Positions 1 through 7,276 of a stretch of 64,000 nucleotides of DNA are shown piece by piece. Each line of letters begins with the position of its first letter. Position 1 is the stretch's first letter. A program made the position numbers and the translations under genes. Source of the stretch: Candidatus Streptomyces philanthi. GTDB taxonomy: Bacteria > Actinomycetota > Actinomycetes > Streptomycetales > Streptomycetaceae. A model generated the notes under the pieces. That model was not told the DNA's origin and searched no databases. It saw nothing but the letters and a program-made list of their open reading frames with translations. The stretch covers positions 5,811,501-5,875,500 of the forward strand of contig CP073042.1 of assembly GCA_018114805.1 (NCBI GenBank). Direction: 5' to 3'.

Positions 1-34
1 GGATCGCCAGCCCCGAAAGGCTGACGGGTGATCC
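1..34. other. nested inverted repeat at window edge
   Basis: Outer arms GGATC (1-5) and GATCC (30-34) enclose a stem-loop CAGCC / GGCTG around CCGAAA. It lies downstream of the minus-strand tRNA cluster, so it may be a terminator or the edge of another stable RNA that continues outside the window. The window edge prevents a firmer call. Confidence 0.3.
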
Positions 35-44
35 TCAGGGATCT

Positions 45-60
45 GGGTCGTGCGCGACCC
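45..60 (-). terminator. hairpin downstream of tRNA cluster
   Basis: GGGTCG-tgcg-CGACCC, a 6-bp stem with a 4-nt loop, begins about 10 nt past the 3' end of the tRNA-Val gene on the minus strand. No T-run follows, which is common for Streptomyces terminators. Confidence 0.4.
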
Positions 61-70
61 GAAGGTCCAG

Positions 71-142
71 TGGACGATACTGGGATTGAACCAGTGACCT
101 CTTCCGTGTCAGGGAAGCGCTCTCCCGCTGAGCTAATCGTCC
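71..142 (-). tRNA. tRNA-Val (anticodon GAC)
   Basis: A complete cloverleaf reads on the minus strand: acceptor GGACGAT/ATCGTCC with discriminator A, D-arm TAGCTCAG, anticodon stem CTTCC/GGAAG holding GAC, and T-arm ACTGG-TTCAATC-CCAGT. CCA is not encoded. It is third in a minus-strand tRNA cluster and follows tRNA-Cys with one base between. Confidence 0.97.
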
Positions 143-143
143 G

Positions 144-214
144 AGGTGGAGACGGGATTTGAACCCGTGTACACGGCTTTGCAGGCCGTTGCCTCGCCTC
201 TCGGCCACTCCACC
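144..214 (-). tRNA. tRNA-Cys (anticodon GCA)
   Basis: Minus-strand cloverleaf with acceptor GGTGGAG/CTCCACC, discriminator U as usual for tRNA-Cys, anticodon loop CTGCAAA giving GCA, and T-loop TTCAAAT. It is the middle gene of the Gly-Cys-Val cluster and is probably cotranscribed from the promoter near 361-389. Confidence 0.97.
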
Positions 215-242
215 AGCAGCGAAGGACGAATCCTTCACTTCG

Positions 243-315
243 AGCGGACGACGAGATTCGAACTCGCGACCCTCACCTTGGCAAGGTGATGCTCTACCAA
301 CTGAGCCACGTCCGC
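243..315 (-). tRNA. tRNA-Gly (anticodon GCC)
   Basis: Minus-strand cloverleaf with acceptor GCGGACG/CGTCCGC, discriminator U, anticodon stem CACCT/AGGTG with GCC, and T-loop TTCGAAT. It is the promoter-proximal gene of the three-tRNA transcript. Confidence 0.97.
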
Positions 316-360
316 AGTTGTCGTTGTCCAGAACGCTTGGGTGTCCCGGCCACGTGTTGA

Positions 361-389
361 ACTCTAGCGGATTCCTGGGCCAGCTCAAA
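361..389 (-). promoter_or_regulatory. promoter of the Gly-Cys-Val tRNA operon
   Basis: On the minus strand TTTGAG (384-389) is followed after 17 bp by TAGAGT (361-366), a plausible housekeeping -35/-10 pair, 45 bp ahead of the tRNA-Gly 5' end. The region also separates this operon from pabB on the other strand. Confidence 0.55.
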
Positions 390-450
390 TTCCGTTTCCG
401 CAGCGTGCTGCGGTGGTCACCACCCCACAGCGGTCTTCGCGCCCCCGCCA

Positions 451-456
451 TAGACT
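451..456 (+). promoter_or_regulatory. -10 box of a leaderless pabB transcript
   Basis: TAGACT ends 7 nt before the GTG start at 464, so the expected transcription start falls on the start codon itself. No good -35 hexamer is visible. Confidence 0.45.
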
Positions 457-463
457 CGCCACC

Positions 464-1555
464 GTGTACGACCTGCCGCCCCTGGTCCGCTTCGGCGGAC
501 GCCTCGCCACCGACCTGCGCGACGTCACCAGCGATCCCGCCGCTCTGGATTCCTCGGGCTTCTGGGCCGTGGTCGCCGACTTCGAGGGCCGGCTGACCTG
601 CGCCCGCTTCGGCGACGTGCGCCCCGCGCCGGTGCCGAGGCCGGTCCCGGGCGCCTGGCGCGGCCTCACCGTAGACGCCTGGACCTCCTCCCTGGACCGG
701 GCCGCGTACACGGCCGGCGTGCGCCGTATCCGGCAGCACATCGTGGCGGGCGAGGTGTACCAGGCCAACCTCTGCCGGGTGCTGTCCGCGCCGCTGCCGC
801 TCGCGCCCGGGAGCGCCCCCGCCGACGTCGACGCGCTCACCGCGGTGCTGGCCCGGGGCAACCCCGCCCCGTACGCCGGCACGGTCCGGCTCCCCGCGCA
901 CGGCGTCGAGGTGGCCACGGCGTCGCCGGAGCTGTTCGTCCGACGGACCGGCCGCGTGGTCGAGTCCGGCCCGATCAAGGGGACCGGGCGGGTCGCGGCC
1001 GAGCTGTTGGAGAAGGACTACGCCGAGAACGTGATGATCGTGGACCTGGTCCGCAACGACCTGGGTCGGGTCTGCGCCACCGGTTCGGTGATGGTGCCCG
1101 CGCTGTGCGCCGTGGAGCCGCACCCCGGCCTGGTCCACCTGGTCTCCACGGTGCGCGGCGAACTGGCCGACGGCGCGGGGTGGCCCGAGCTGCTGACCGC
1201 GACCTTCCCGCCCGGCTCGGTGACCGGCGCCCCCAAGTCCAGCGCACTGGCGATCATCGACGCTCTGGAGACGGCCCCGCGCGGCCCGTACTGCGGCGGC
1301 ATCGGCTGGGTGGACGCCGACCGGCGCACCGGCGAGGTGGCCGTCGGCATCCGCACCTTCTGGATCGACCGTGCCCCCAGCGACCCGTCGCCCGCGACCG
1401 CCGCCGGCGGCCCGGTGCTGTGCTTCGGCACCGGAGCCGGCATCACCTGGGGCTCCGACCCGCAGCGGGAGTGGCGCGAGACCGAACTGAAGGCGTCGCG
1501 CCTGCTCGCGGTAGCGTCGGGGGCACGACAGGCGGCAGAGGGGACGATACGGTGA
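464..1555 (+). CDS. pabB: aminodeoxychorismate synthase component I (PabB)
   Basis: This 363-aa chorismate-binding enzyme of the anthranilate synthase I/PabB family aminates chorismate to 4-amino-4-deoxychorismate for p-aminobenzoate and folate. The C-terminal half shows the family signatures: a catalytic-domain lysine in GPIKGTGR, then DLVRNDLGR, then the PGSVTGAPK motif and GIGW near the end. I chose the GTG at 464 rather than the in-frame GTG at 413 because a TAGACT -10 box sits 7 nt ahead, as in leaderless Streptomyces genes. Its last 4 nt overlap pabC (GTGA), so the two are translationally coupled. The partner glutamine amidotransferase PabA is not in this window. Confidence 0.9.
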   Translation: MYDLPPLVRFGGRLATDLRDVTSDPAALDSSGFWAVVADFEGRLTCARFGDVRPAPVPRPVPGAWRGLTVDAWTSSLDRAAYTAGVRRIRQHIVAGEVYQANLCRVLSAPLPLAPGSAPADVDALTAVLARGNPAPYAGTVRLPAHGVEVATASPELFVRRTGRVVESGPIKGTGRVAAELLEKDYAENVMIVDLVRNDLGRVCATGSVMVPALCAVEPHPGLVHLVSTVRGELADGAGWPELLTATFPPGSVTGAPKSSALAIIDALETAPRGPYCGGIGWVDADRRTGEVAVGIRTFWIDRAPSDPSPATAAGGPVLCFGTGAGITWGSDPQREWRETELKASRLLAVASGARQAAEGTIR

Positions 1556-2388
1556 CGATCTGGCTCGATGGGGCACTGCGGGACGAGAGCGAGGCCCGCG
1601 TCTCGGTCTTCGACCACGGCATAACGGTCGGCGACGGCATATTCGAAACGCTCAAGGCCGTCGACGGCGTCCCCTTCGCGCTCACCCGCCACCTGGACCG
1701 GCTCGCCACCTCGGCCCGCGGCCTGGGACTGGCTGAGCCCGACGCCGACGAGGTGCGCCGGGCCGTCGCCGCCGTGCTGGCCGACAACCCCATGCCGCTG
1801 GGGCGGCTGCGGATCACCTACACCGGCGGGCTCGCGCCGCTCGGCTCCGACCGGGGCCAGTCCGCCCCCACCCTCGTCGTGGCGCTCAGCCCGACCGCCC
1901 CGAGCCCCGACACCACCGCCGCGATCACCGTCCCCTGGACCCGCAACGAGCGCAGCACCCTCGCCGGCCTGAAGTCCACCTCGTACGCGGAGAACGTCGT
2001 GGCCCTGAGCGCGGCGCGCCAGCAAGGGGCGTCCGAGGCGCTGTTCGCCAACACCGTGGGACAGCTCTGCGAGGGCACCGGCTCCAACGTCTTCCTCGTC
2101 ATCGACGGCGAACTGCACACCCCGCCGCTGACCTCCGGCTGCCTGCCGGGCATCACCCGCGCGCTGGTCGTGGAGTGGGTGGGCGCCAAGGAGACGGACC
2201 TGCCGCTGTCGGCGCTCGACGACGCCGAGGAGATCTTCCTGACCTCGACCCTGCGCGACGTGCAAGCCGTACACCGGATCGGCCCCGAGGGCGCAGGCCG
2301 CACCCTGACGCCGGCGCCCGGCGAGGTAACCCGCGTTGCCATGCGGACCTTCACCGAACGCGCGGCGGCCGACTCCGACCCCCGCTAG
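1552..2388 (+). CDS. pabC: aminodeoxychorismate lyase (PabC), PLP class IV
   Basis: A 278-aa class IV PLP-dependent enzyme of the branched-chain aminotransferase/PabC fold. It is predicted to release pyruvate from 4-amino-4-deoxychorismate to give p-aminobenzoate. Visible features are the N-terminal VFDHGITVGDGIFETL, the PLP lysine in GLKSTSYAENV, and the phosphate-binding GTGSNVF near residue 180. The GTG start overlaps the pabB stop by 4 nt with a GAGGGGAC ribosome-binding site upstream. Adjacency to pabB favours PabC over a D-amino-acid or branched-chain transaminase. Confidence 0.87.
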   Translation: MTIWLDGALRDESEARVSVFDHGITVGDGIFETLKAVDGVPFALTRHLDRLATSARGLGLAEPDADEVRRAVAAVLADNPMPLGRLRITYTGGLAPLGSDRGQSAPTLVVALSPTAPSPDTTAAITVPWTRNERSTLAGLKSTSYAENVVALSAARQQGASEALFANTVGQLCEGTGSNVFLVIDGELHTPPLTSGCLPGITRALVVEWVGAKETDLPLSALDDAEEIFLTSTLRDVQAVHRIGPEGAGRTLTPAPGEVTRVAMRTFTERAAADSDPR

Positions 2389-2519
2389 CGCGCGCCCGCC
2401 GCCGCCGACCGCGCCGGGGCCGCCCGCTGCCGCCGCCACGCACGGCGCGTACGAACTCGGTCGTACGCGTGTCTGGCCGTACGGCCCGCGGCGGGCGCGG
2501 CCGGGGCCGGGAAAACCTG

Positions 2520-2549
2520 GTGACGGGTGCCCCGCCTGGTGGGTAGAAC
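2520..2549 (+). promoter_or_regulatory. promoter of the acetyltransferase gene
   Basis: GTGACG (2520-2525), an 18-bp spacer and TAGAAC (2544-2549) end 6 nt before the GTG at 2556. The geometry predicts a leaderless mRNA. The last base of the -10 box departs from TANNNT. Confidence 0.4.
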
Positions 2550-2555
2550 AACCAC

Positions 2556-3378
2556 GTGACCACCACCTTGCGACCGACCGCCCCGCCGCACGAGTCCGCC
2601 GACGGGGTCCGTTCCCGCGCGTACGAGGTGTGCGTCAACGGCCGTCCCGTCGGCACCGCCGAACTGAGCACCGACGCCCGGTTCGGCGAGAGCTTCGGGA
2701 AGATACGGCACCTGAGCATCGCCGAAGGCGACCGGCGGCGCGGGCGCGGCACCGTGGCCGCGCTTGCGGCGGAGGAGGTGCTGCGCGGCTGGGGCTGCAC
2801 CCAGGTCTCGGCCTCCGTGCCGGCCGACGCCCACGGCGCCCTCGCCCTGACCACCGCCCTCGGCTATACCGCGCGCGCCCACAACATGGTCAAGGACCTG
2901 ACCGAGTCGCCCGAGCTGCCATCGGCGAGCGGCGTCCGACCGTTGACCGACGCGGAGTACCCCGAGTGGTTCGCCCAGGAGCGGGCCGGCTACATCCGTA
3001 GCTGGGTGGACCGCGGCGTGCCCGAGGAAGGCCGACGCTGACTACGCCACCCTGCTCCCCGACGGGCCCACGACCCGCTCCGTCCTGCTCCGGGTGCTCA
3101 CTCACGAGGACGTGGACCGCGGGAACATCTGGATCGCGCTCGGCGACCGCTCCGAGAACGGCGAGGGCGCGTACGTCTACGCCGTCGAGGTCGCGCCCGA
3201 GCACCGCGGCCAGGGGCACGGCCGCAGCCTGCTGCTGGTCGCCGAGCGCGAGAGCCTGGCCGCCGGCATCATCCGGCTCGGCCTGCACGTCTTCGCGGAC
3301 AACACGCCGGCGGTCCGCCTGTACGAGTCCCTGGGGTACCGGTACGTCGTGACGCACATGGTCAAGTCGCTGCGCTAG
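2556..3378 (+). pseudogene. tandem-domain GNAT acetyltransferase, frameshifted
   Basis: The first frame (GTG 2556 to a stop at 3041) holds one GNAT domain, with LSIAEGDRRRGRGTVAAL as the acetyl-CoA loop near residues 50-70. It ends prematurely after GVPEEGRR. From 3031 the +1 frame continues without interruption as ADADYATLLPDG and then a second GNAT domain (VEVAPEHRGQGHGR, then FADNTPAVRLYESLGY) to the stop at 3378. Streptomyces have intact two-domain proteins of this kind, so the gene looks broken by a small indel near 3027-3031, or the sequence has an error there. A GTG at 3094 could restart the second half on its own. The substrate is unknown. Confidence 0.75.
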
Positions 3379-3410
3379 GCTCGCCCCCGCCGCACCCGCC
3401 GGGAGATACG

Positions 3411-3433
3411 AGCGGGCCCGCGGCGGGCCCGCT
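3411..3433. terminator. bidirectional hairpin between convergent genes
   Basis: AGCGGGCCCG and CGGGCCCGCT form a perfect 10-bp stem with a 3-nt loop between the convergent acetyltransferase and DsbA-family genes. Confidence 0.6.
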
Positions 3434-3444
3434 CCGGCCGTCCG

Positions 3445-3993
3445 CTACCGTGCCCCGCCCTCGCCGAGCAGCCGGTCCGCGATCTCGATGATCCGCTCCC
3501 GCAGCCCCTCCTGGCTCTTCCCGCCGTCCAGCCGCTCGCCGCCGATCTCGTACGTCGGGGCGCCGGTGACCCCGATCGCCTGCCCCTCGGCCTGGTCGGC
3601 GTCCACGACCAGCAGGTGCCGGCCGTCGATCAGCGCGGTGTCGAACTCGTCGGCGTCCAGGCCGAGTTCCCGCGCCACCTCCACGAGCACCCGCACCCCG
3701 CGCGCGTCCAGGTCGGCCACCCGCTCCAGCACCGCCTCCACGTACGGCCAGCTCTGCCCCTGCGCCGCGGCCTCCTTCGCCGCCTGGGCCGCCGCGTATG
3801 CGTGCGGGTGCTTGGCCAGCGGGAAGTGCCGCAGCCGGACGTCCAGGGCCTCGCCGTAGCGGGCCCGCAGCTCCCGCAGGTCAGCGAGGGCCGAGTGGCA
3901 GTCGGGGCACTGGAGCTCGCACCACACGTCGAGGACGACGGGGAGCTGGGGGAGTCGGCGCGGGGGGAAGCGGCGGAGTCCGTTCGGGCTCAT
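3445..3993 (-). CDS. DsbA-family thioredoxin-fold protein
   Basis: This 182-aa protein has the DsbA/FrnE-like architecture: a thioredoxin beta strand (LPVVLDVWCELQ), a CPDC redox motif near residue 29, a helical insert rich in Ala, and a conserved cis-proline loop VTGAPTYEIGG near residue 145. It is predicted to be a cytoplasmic disulfide oxidoreductase, since I see no signal peptide or membrane helix. The ATG at 3993 gives the natural domain boundary; the reading frame extends further upstream but without domain content. It is divergent from the membrane protein at 4160. The redox partner and substrate are unknown. Confidence 0.8.
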   Translation of the reverse strand: MSPNGLRRFPPRRLPQLPVVLDVWCELQCPDCHSALADLRELRARYGEALDVRLRHFPLAKHPHAYAAAQAAKEAAAQGQSWPYVEAVLERVADLDARGVRVLVEVARELGLDADEFDTALIDGRHLLVVDADQAEGQAIGVTGAPTYEIGGERLDGGKSQEGLRERIIEIADRLLGEGGAR

Positions 3994-4159
3994 GGGTGCA
4001 GTCTTCCAGCCTCCGGGGAGTAGCCGCACTGGGACCTGCGGAGGAGGCGCTCCCCCGAGATGTCCCGGATATCGCATCGTGAGCGGACCCGATCGTGGCT
4101 GAACGCGCGCCCGACGGTGCACGATGGAAGAGACAGCACCTGACGAGCAGGAGGACCGC

Positions 4160-4615
4160 ATGCTGACCTCGACGCTGTGCGCCGCACTGTCGGCGGCGGG
4201 CCTGGGCATCGCCGTCATGACGGCGTACCGCAAGCGGTTGCTGGCGGCGACCCGGATCGCCGCGTACGCGCTCGTTCCGCTGGGACTGGCCGTGACCGGG
4301 ATCGCCGACTGGATAAGCGACCTGGTGTTCAAGCCCTCCGTGTGGCTCGGCTTCGGCGTGCTCGCCGTCTCCGCGCTGCTGTTCGTGATCTGCCGCGCCG
4401 TCGAGCGCCGCTCCGATGAGGGTGGTACCCGCAAGGAGCGCAGGGCCGCCGCCGCGGCCCAGCGGGCGGCGCTGGCCCCGGAGGCGTCCGAGCCCTCGCT
4501 CCGTGGCGCCCAGGCTCCCGCGCAGCGGGCCCGACGCAAGGCCAAGGCCGACACGAGTGGTGGCGGCGACGAGTTCGCCGATATCGAGGCGATCCTGAAG
4601 AAGCACGGAATCTAG
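4160..4615 (+). CDS. small conserved membrane protein, function unknown
   Basis: A 151-aa protein with about three hydrophobic segments (residues 3-20, 30-47 and 58-75), followed by a basic Ala/Arg/Lys-rich cytoplasmic tail that ends DIEAILKKHGI. The ATG at 4160 is preceded by AGGAGGA at the right spacing and is preferred over the ATG at 4124. I do not recognise a named family. A short hairpin follows the stop. Confidence 0.75.
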   Translation: MLTSTLCAALSAAGLGIAVMTAYRKRLLAATRIAAYALVPLGLAVTGIADWISDLVFKPSVWLGFGVLAVSALLFVICRAVERRSDEGGTRKERRAAAAAQRAALAPEASEPSLRGAQAPAQRARRKAKADTSGGGDEFADIEAILKKHGI

Positions 4616-4623
4616 CGAACTAT

Positions 4624-4637
4624 CCCCCGTGCGGGGG
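4624..4637 (+). terminator. short C/G hairpin
   Basis: CCCCC-gtgc-GGGGG, followed by GGCGTTCGTCGTT, begins 9 nt past the stop of the membrane protein. Confidence 0.5.
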
Positions 4638-4684
4638 GGCGTTCGTCGTTGCGCGTGACCCAGCTCCGGGATCATCGAGCAGCG

Positions 4685-4888
4685 ATGTCGCACTCACCCG
4701 GGGAACGCATCCCCATCCCAGGACCCTTATCAGGAACCGCGCCGGGCACCACCCAGGCACCCGCTCCGGAGCACGAGGAGGCGCGCGGTTGCCTGTACGC
4801 GCTGTCCCAGCCGCCGCTGATGCTCTTCCTCAGCGTGATCGCCACCCTGCTCCTGCTAGCCGCGGTCCACGATCTCTACCTCTGGTGA
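4685..4888 (+). CDS. single-pass small membrane protein with a TTA codon
   Basis: A 67-aa protein: a Pro/Gly/Thr-rich N-terminal segment of about 40 residues, then one strongly hydrophobic helix (PLMLFLSVIATLLLLAAVHD, residues 44-63) and a short YLW tail. The ATG at 4685 is one choice; a frame-compatible GTG at 4649 would add 12 residues. Codon 15 is TTA (4727-4729), one of only three TTA codons I found in the window's genes. Expression may therefore depend on the bldA tRNA. Function is unknown. Confidence 0.65.
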   Translation: MSHSPGERIPIPGPLSGTAPGTTQAPAPEHEEARGCLYALSQPPLMLFLSVIATLLLLAAVHDLYLW

Positions 4889-4954
4889 GCCGCCGCGGCC
4901 CGCCCCGCCGACCGGCTCCAGCCCGGCGACGTGCCGCGTACGGCCCAGGTCGCC

Positions 4955-5515
4955 TCAGACCCCGGCTTCCCGGCGCCGGGCACGGTAGGCGGCCACGTGC
5001 AGCCGGTTGCCGCAGGTCCGGCTGTCGCAGTAGCGGCGCGAACGGTTCCGCGACAGGTCGACGAAGGCCCGCTGGCAGTCCGGGGCCTCACACCGCCGCA
5101 GCCGCTCGCGCTCACCCGCCACCAGCAGGAACGCCAACGCCATGCCACCGTCGGCGGCGAGGTGGTCGGCGATCGAGGCGCCCGGCGCGAAGTAGTGCAC
5201 GTGCCAGTCGTAGCCGTCGTGGTCGGTGAGCTGTGGTGTGGTGCCCGCGGCGGCCACCATGGCGTTGAGCAGGGCCGCCGCGGTCGGCGTGTCGGTGGCC
5301 GCGAAGGCCTCGACGAACCGGGCCCGCGTCGCGTGCACGGCCACCAGGTCGCGCTTGCCGAGCGCGCCCACGTCGCTGATCGCGTGCCGGGTGACCAAGT
5401 CGCCCAGCGAGGCCACGTCGGGCAGACCGTCGGGCTCGCCACCCTCGGGCATCGTGTTCACCAGATCGACGACCGCGTCGAGCGCGCACCGGGTGTCGTG
5501 GTTGATCAGCACCAT
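4955..5515 (-). CDS. CGNR zinc-finger (ABATE-domain) putative regulator
   Basis: A 186-aa protein with the N-terminal ABATE-like helical/beta domain (stress-responsive regulator family) and a C-terminal CGNR zinc finger. The ligands are visible as CEAPDC (about residue 143) and CDSRTCGNR (about 163), followed by a basic helix (HVAAYRARRR) that is the likely DNA contact. Members of this family are presumed transcription factors, but the targets are unknown. It lies convergent to the small membrane protein and downstream of ssgB on the same strand. An unusual inverted repeat and a tandem repeat occupy its upstream region. Confidence 0.87.
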   Translation of the reverse strand: MVLINHDTRCALDAVVDLVNTMPEGGEPDGLPDVASLGDLVTRHAISDVGALGKRDLVAVHATRARFVEAFAATDTPTAAALLNAMVAAAGTTPQLTDHDGYDWHVHYFAPGASIADHLAADGGMALAFLLVAGERERLRRCEAPDCQRAFVDLSRNRSRRYCDSRTCGNRLHVAAYRARRREAGV

Positions 5516-5579
5516 CTGCTCCCTGGCTGGCTGGGTCGGCGGCTGCCCTTCGACTCCCGTGACTCTAGCGGCTGGGAGC

Positions 5580-5628
5580 GACGACGGTGCCGTTACCGCG
5601 GTCAGAACCGGGCCACGGCACCGTCGTC
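5580..5628. repeat. 14-bp perfect inverted repeat between ssgB and the CGNR gene
   Basis: Arms 5580-5593 (GACGACGGTGCCGT) and 5615-5628 are exact reverse complements separated by 21 nt. It could be the ssgB terminator or an operator for the CGNR gene; there is no T-run. Confidence 0.7.
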
Positions 5629-5663
5629 TCTCGTGTGCGATTGTGTCTCTCGTGTGCGATTGT
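5626..5663. repeat. 19-bp exact tandem direct repeat
   Basis: Two abutting copies of GTCTCTCGTGTGCGATTGT occupy 5626-5644 and 5645-5663. They share three bases with the right arm of the inverted repeat. The position, upstream of the CGNR gene, suggests a regulator-binding array or a replication-slippage product. Confidence 0.75.
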
Positions 5664-5771
5664 CGAGTGCCCGCCGTGTCGCGAACCGTCTCCCCGAGTC
5701 GGACGGCCCCACGCGGGCGGGAGCCAGCGCGTCGCGATGCGTGACCGCGAGGCGTCAGCCCACGCGCGAAG

Positions 5772-6185
5772 TCAGCTCTCGGCCAGGATGTGCGACAGCT
5801 CCGTATCCAGGTCGAAGTGCCGGTGCTCTGTGCCTGGCGCCACGGCGGCGTCTGTTCGCTTCAGGAAGGACTCCAGGGCCCGCGCCGGGGCTTCGAGCAG
5901 TGCCTCACCCTCCGGAGAGCTCAGGGCGATGCAGACGACGCCCTGACCGTGGCTGCGGGACGGCCAGACACGGACGTCGCCGGTGCCCGTGGGCCGGTGC
6001 AGGCCCTCGGCGAGCAGGTCGCGGGCGAACACCCACTCGACCGTCTCTTCGGCTCCGGTGTGGAAGGTGGCGTGCACGGCATAGGGATCGGCCGTGTCAT
6101 ACCGCAGGCCCGCGGGTACAGGCAGTGAGGACTCGCTCGACACAACGAGGCGCAGGTGCAGCTCGCAGCTGACCGTGGTGTTCAT
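5772..6185 (-). CDS. ssgB: SsgB, sporulation-specific cell division protein
   Basis: This 137-aa protein is essentially the textbook SsgB: it begins MNTTVSCELHLRLVVSSES and ends HFDLDTELSHILAES. SsgB is the archetypal SsgA-like protein, which in Streptomyces recruits FtsZ to sporulation septum sites in aerial hyphae. The ATG at 6185 gives the family's usual length; the open frame continues 22 codons upstream without homology. A BldD-like palindrome lies about 15-30 bp upstream of the start, fitting BldD control of ssg genes. The gene firmly marks the organism as a sporulating streptomycete-type actinomycete. Confidence 0.97.
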   Translation of the reverse strand: MNTTVSCELHLRLVVSSESSLPVPAGLRYDTADPYAVHATFHTGAEETVEWVFARDLLAEGLHRPTGTGDVRVWPSRSHGQGVVCIALSSPEGEALLEAPARALESFLKRTDAAVAPGTEHRHFDLDTELSHILAES

Positions 6186-6199
6186 AAGCGCCAGGGCCT

Positions 6200-6214
6200 T
6201 TCGCTCAGTGTGCG
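6200..6214. promoter_or_regulatory. possible BldD box upstream of ssgB
   Basis: TTCGCTCAGTGTGCG fits the BldD pattern NTNACNCWGNGTNAN at 7 of 9 defined positions; the two A positions are replaced. ssgB is a reported BldD target in S. coelicolor, from memory. The match is imperfect. Confidence 0.4.
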
Positions 6215-6362
6215 CTCGGGGATTCGCACGTCGGCGAAATCGACATGCCACCTACGGTGCTGTTGTAAACCCCTCTGCCCGTTTTGCGGGTCTTCGGGTC
6301 GCTCGGCTGGCCGACCCCTCGTTCGCTCAAATCCGCCATTCCAGTGAAGCTGCGCGATCCGG

Positions 6363-6368
6363 TAGGTT
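6363..6368 (+). promoter_or_regulatory. -10 box of a leaderless transcript
   Basis: TAGGTT followed by exactly 7 nt and then ATG at 6376. There is no ribosome-binding site between them. Confidence 0.45.
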
Positions 6369-6375
6369 GGCAAGT

Positions 6376-6852
6376 ATGAACGCGGAGAGTGACGGGTGGC
6401 AGATGGGCACCGTAACGCCCACACCGCCCGATACGGGGGATACCGATACGGGGGATACCGAAGAGCGCGGAAAGGCCGAACCAGTGCTCGGCTCACGGGC
6501 GCCGCACTTCATCAAGAGGTCGCGCGCCCTGCACCTGAGCTGGCAGGTCGGCGTCTTCGTGGTGGGCCTCGCGGTCGTCATCGTGGGCATCATCATGCTG
6601 CCGCTGCCCGGACCCGGCTGGCTGGTCATCTTCGGCGGCATAGGAATCTGGGCCACCGAGTTCGTCTGGGCCCAGCTCGTCCTGCGCTGGACCAAACGCA
6701 AGGTCAGCGAGGCCACCCAGCGCGCCCTCGACTCCAAGGTGCGCCGTCGCAACATCATTCTGACCGTCATCGGCCTGGTGATCGTGGCCGCCGCCCTCGC
6801 GGTGTACGTCTGGAAGTTCGGCATCGTCATGCCGTGGAAGATCGACGAGTGA
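6376..6852 (+). CDS. PGPGW (TIGR02611-like) membrane protein
   Basis: A 158-aa protein with three or four hydrophobic helices. The diagnostic PLPGPGWLVIFGGIGIWATE lies at about residues 75-95 and matches the actinobacterial TIGR02611/PGPGW transmembrane family. The N-terminus carries a short Asp-Thr-Gly repeat, encoded by a nearly exact duplicated run at 6428-6460. The start is chosen because the -10-like TAGGTT is 7 nt upstream. The role is unknown. It is divergent from ssgB. Confidence 0.8.
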   Translation: MNAESDGWQMGTVTPTPPDTGDTDTGDTEERGKAEPVLGSRAPHFIKRSRALHLSWQVGVFVVGLAVVIVGIIMLPLPGPGWLVIFGGIGIWATEFVWAQLVLRWTKRKVSEATQRALDSKVRRRNIILTVIGLVIVAAALAVYVWKFGIVMPWKIDE

Positions 6853-6905
6853 CCCACCCGTGGTCATAAGCACGGCCTGACATGCGGTAATGTTGGCCGG
6901 GCTGA

Positions 6906-6980
6906 GGGCGATTAGCTCAGTGGGAGAGCGCTTCGTTCACACCGAAGAGGTCACTGGTTCGAAACCAGTATCGCCCACCA
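6906..6980 (+). tRNA. tRNA-Val (anticodon CAC), copy 1, CCA encoded
   Basis: Complete cloverleaf: acceptor GGGCGAT/ATCGCCC, D-arm TAGCTCAG, anticodon stem CTTCG/CGAAG with CAC, T-arm ACTGG-TTCGAAA-CCAGT, discriminator A at 6977 and a genomic CCA (6978-6980). Apart from one T-loop base it matches the copy at 7850. Confidence 0.97.
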
Positions 6981-6998
6981 AGGGGATAGGCGACTCGT

Positions 6999-7017
6999 GT
7001 CCGCGGAAAGCGCGGAC
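6999..7017 (+). terminator. hairpin after tRNA-Val copy 1
   Basis: GTCCGCG-gaaag-CGCGGAC, a perfect 7-bp stem, starts 19 nt after the tRNA. Confidence 0.5.
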
Positions 7018-7276
7018 CGGGTCCCCTTCGTCGTTTCTGCTCGGCTTCGCCTCGCTGGGCGGGGGCTCCGCCACCCGCACCCCCGGGGCACGGCGGGGTG
7101 GGGCCGCGGCGTGGGGTGGGGCTGGCTTGGCTTCGCCATTGCGGGGTGGTGTCTGGGCTTGGGTGGTGAGTGCGGTCGGGTGGTTGTGGGGGTGCTCGGC
7201 TGTGCCGTGGTGGGGGTAGGTTCGGTGTGTGTCTCGCGGACCCTTGGGGGGCGTCGTGCGGGGCAGACTGGTGCTC
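7018..7276. other. G-skewed intergenic stretch without a gene
   Basis: The plus strand is strongly G-rich, with many GGGG runs. I see no credible protein in it; the frames running through it have no domain content. It separates tRNA-Val copy 1 from the SRPBCC pseudogene. Confidence 0.5.

Noticed and set aside
1-340. tRNA cluster as an integration site (attB) of a mobile element
   Set aside because: There is no integrase, no partial tRNA repeat flanking foreign DNA and no change in composition near it.
4124-4159. Earlier ATG (4124) for the small membrane protein
   Set aside because: It has no ribosome-binding site, and the added residues are acidic and unlike a membrane-protein start. ATG 4160 has AGGAGGA.
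6428-6460. Short repeat of GATACGGGG-type units in the PGPGW gene as a regulatory array
   Set aside because: It is inside the coding sequence and encodes a simple Asp-Thr-Gly run; slippage explains it.
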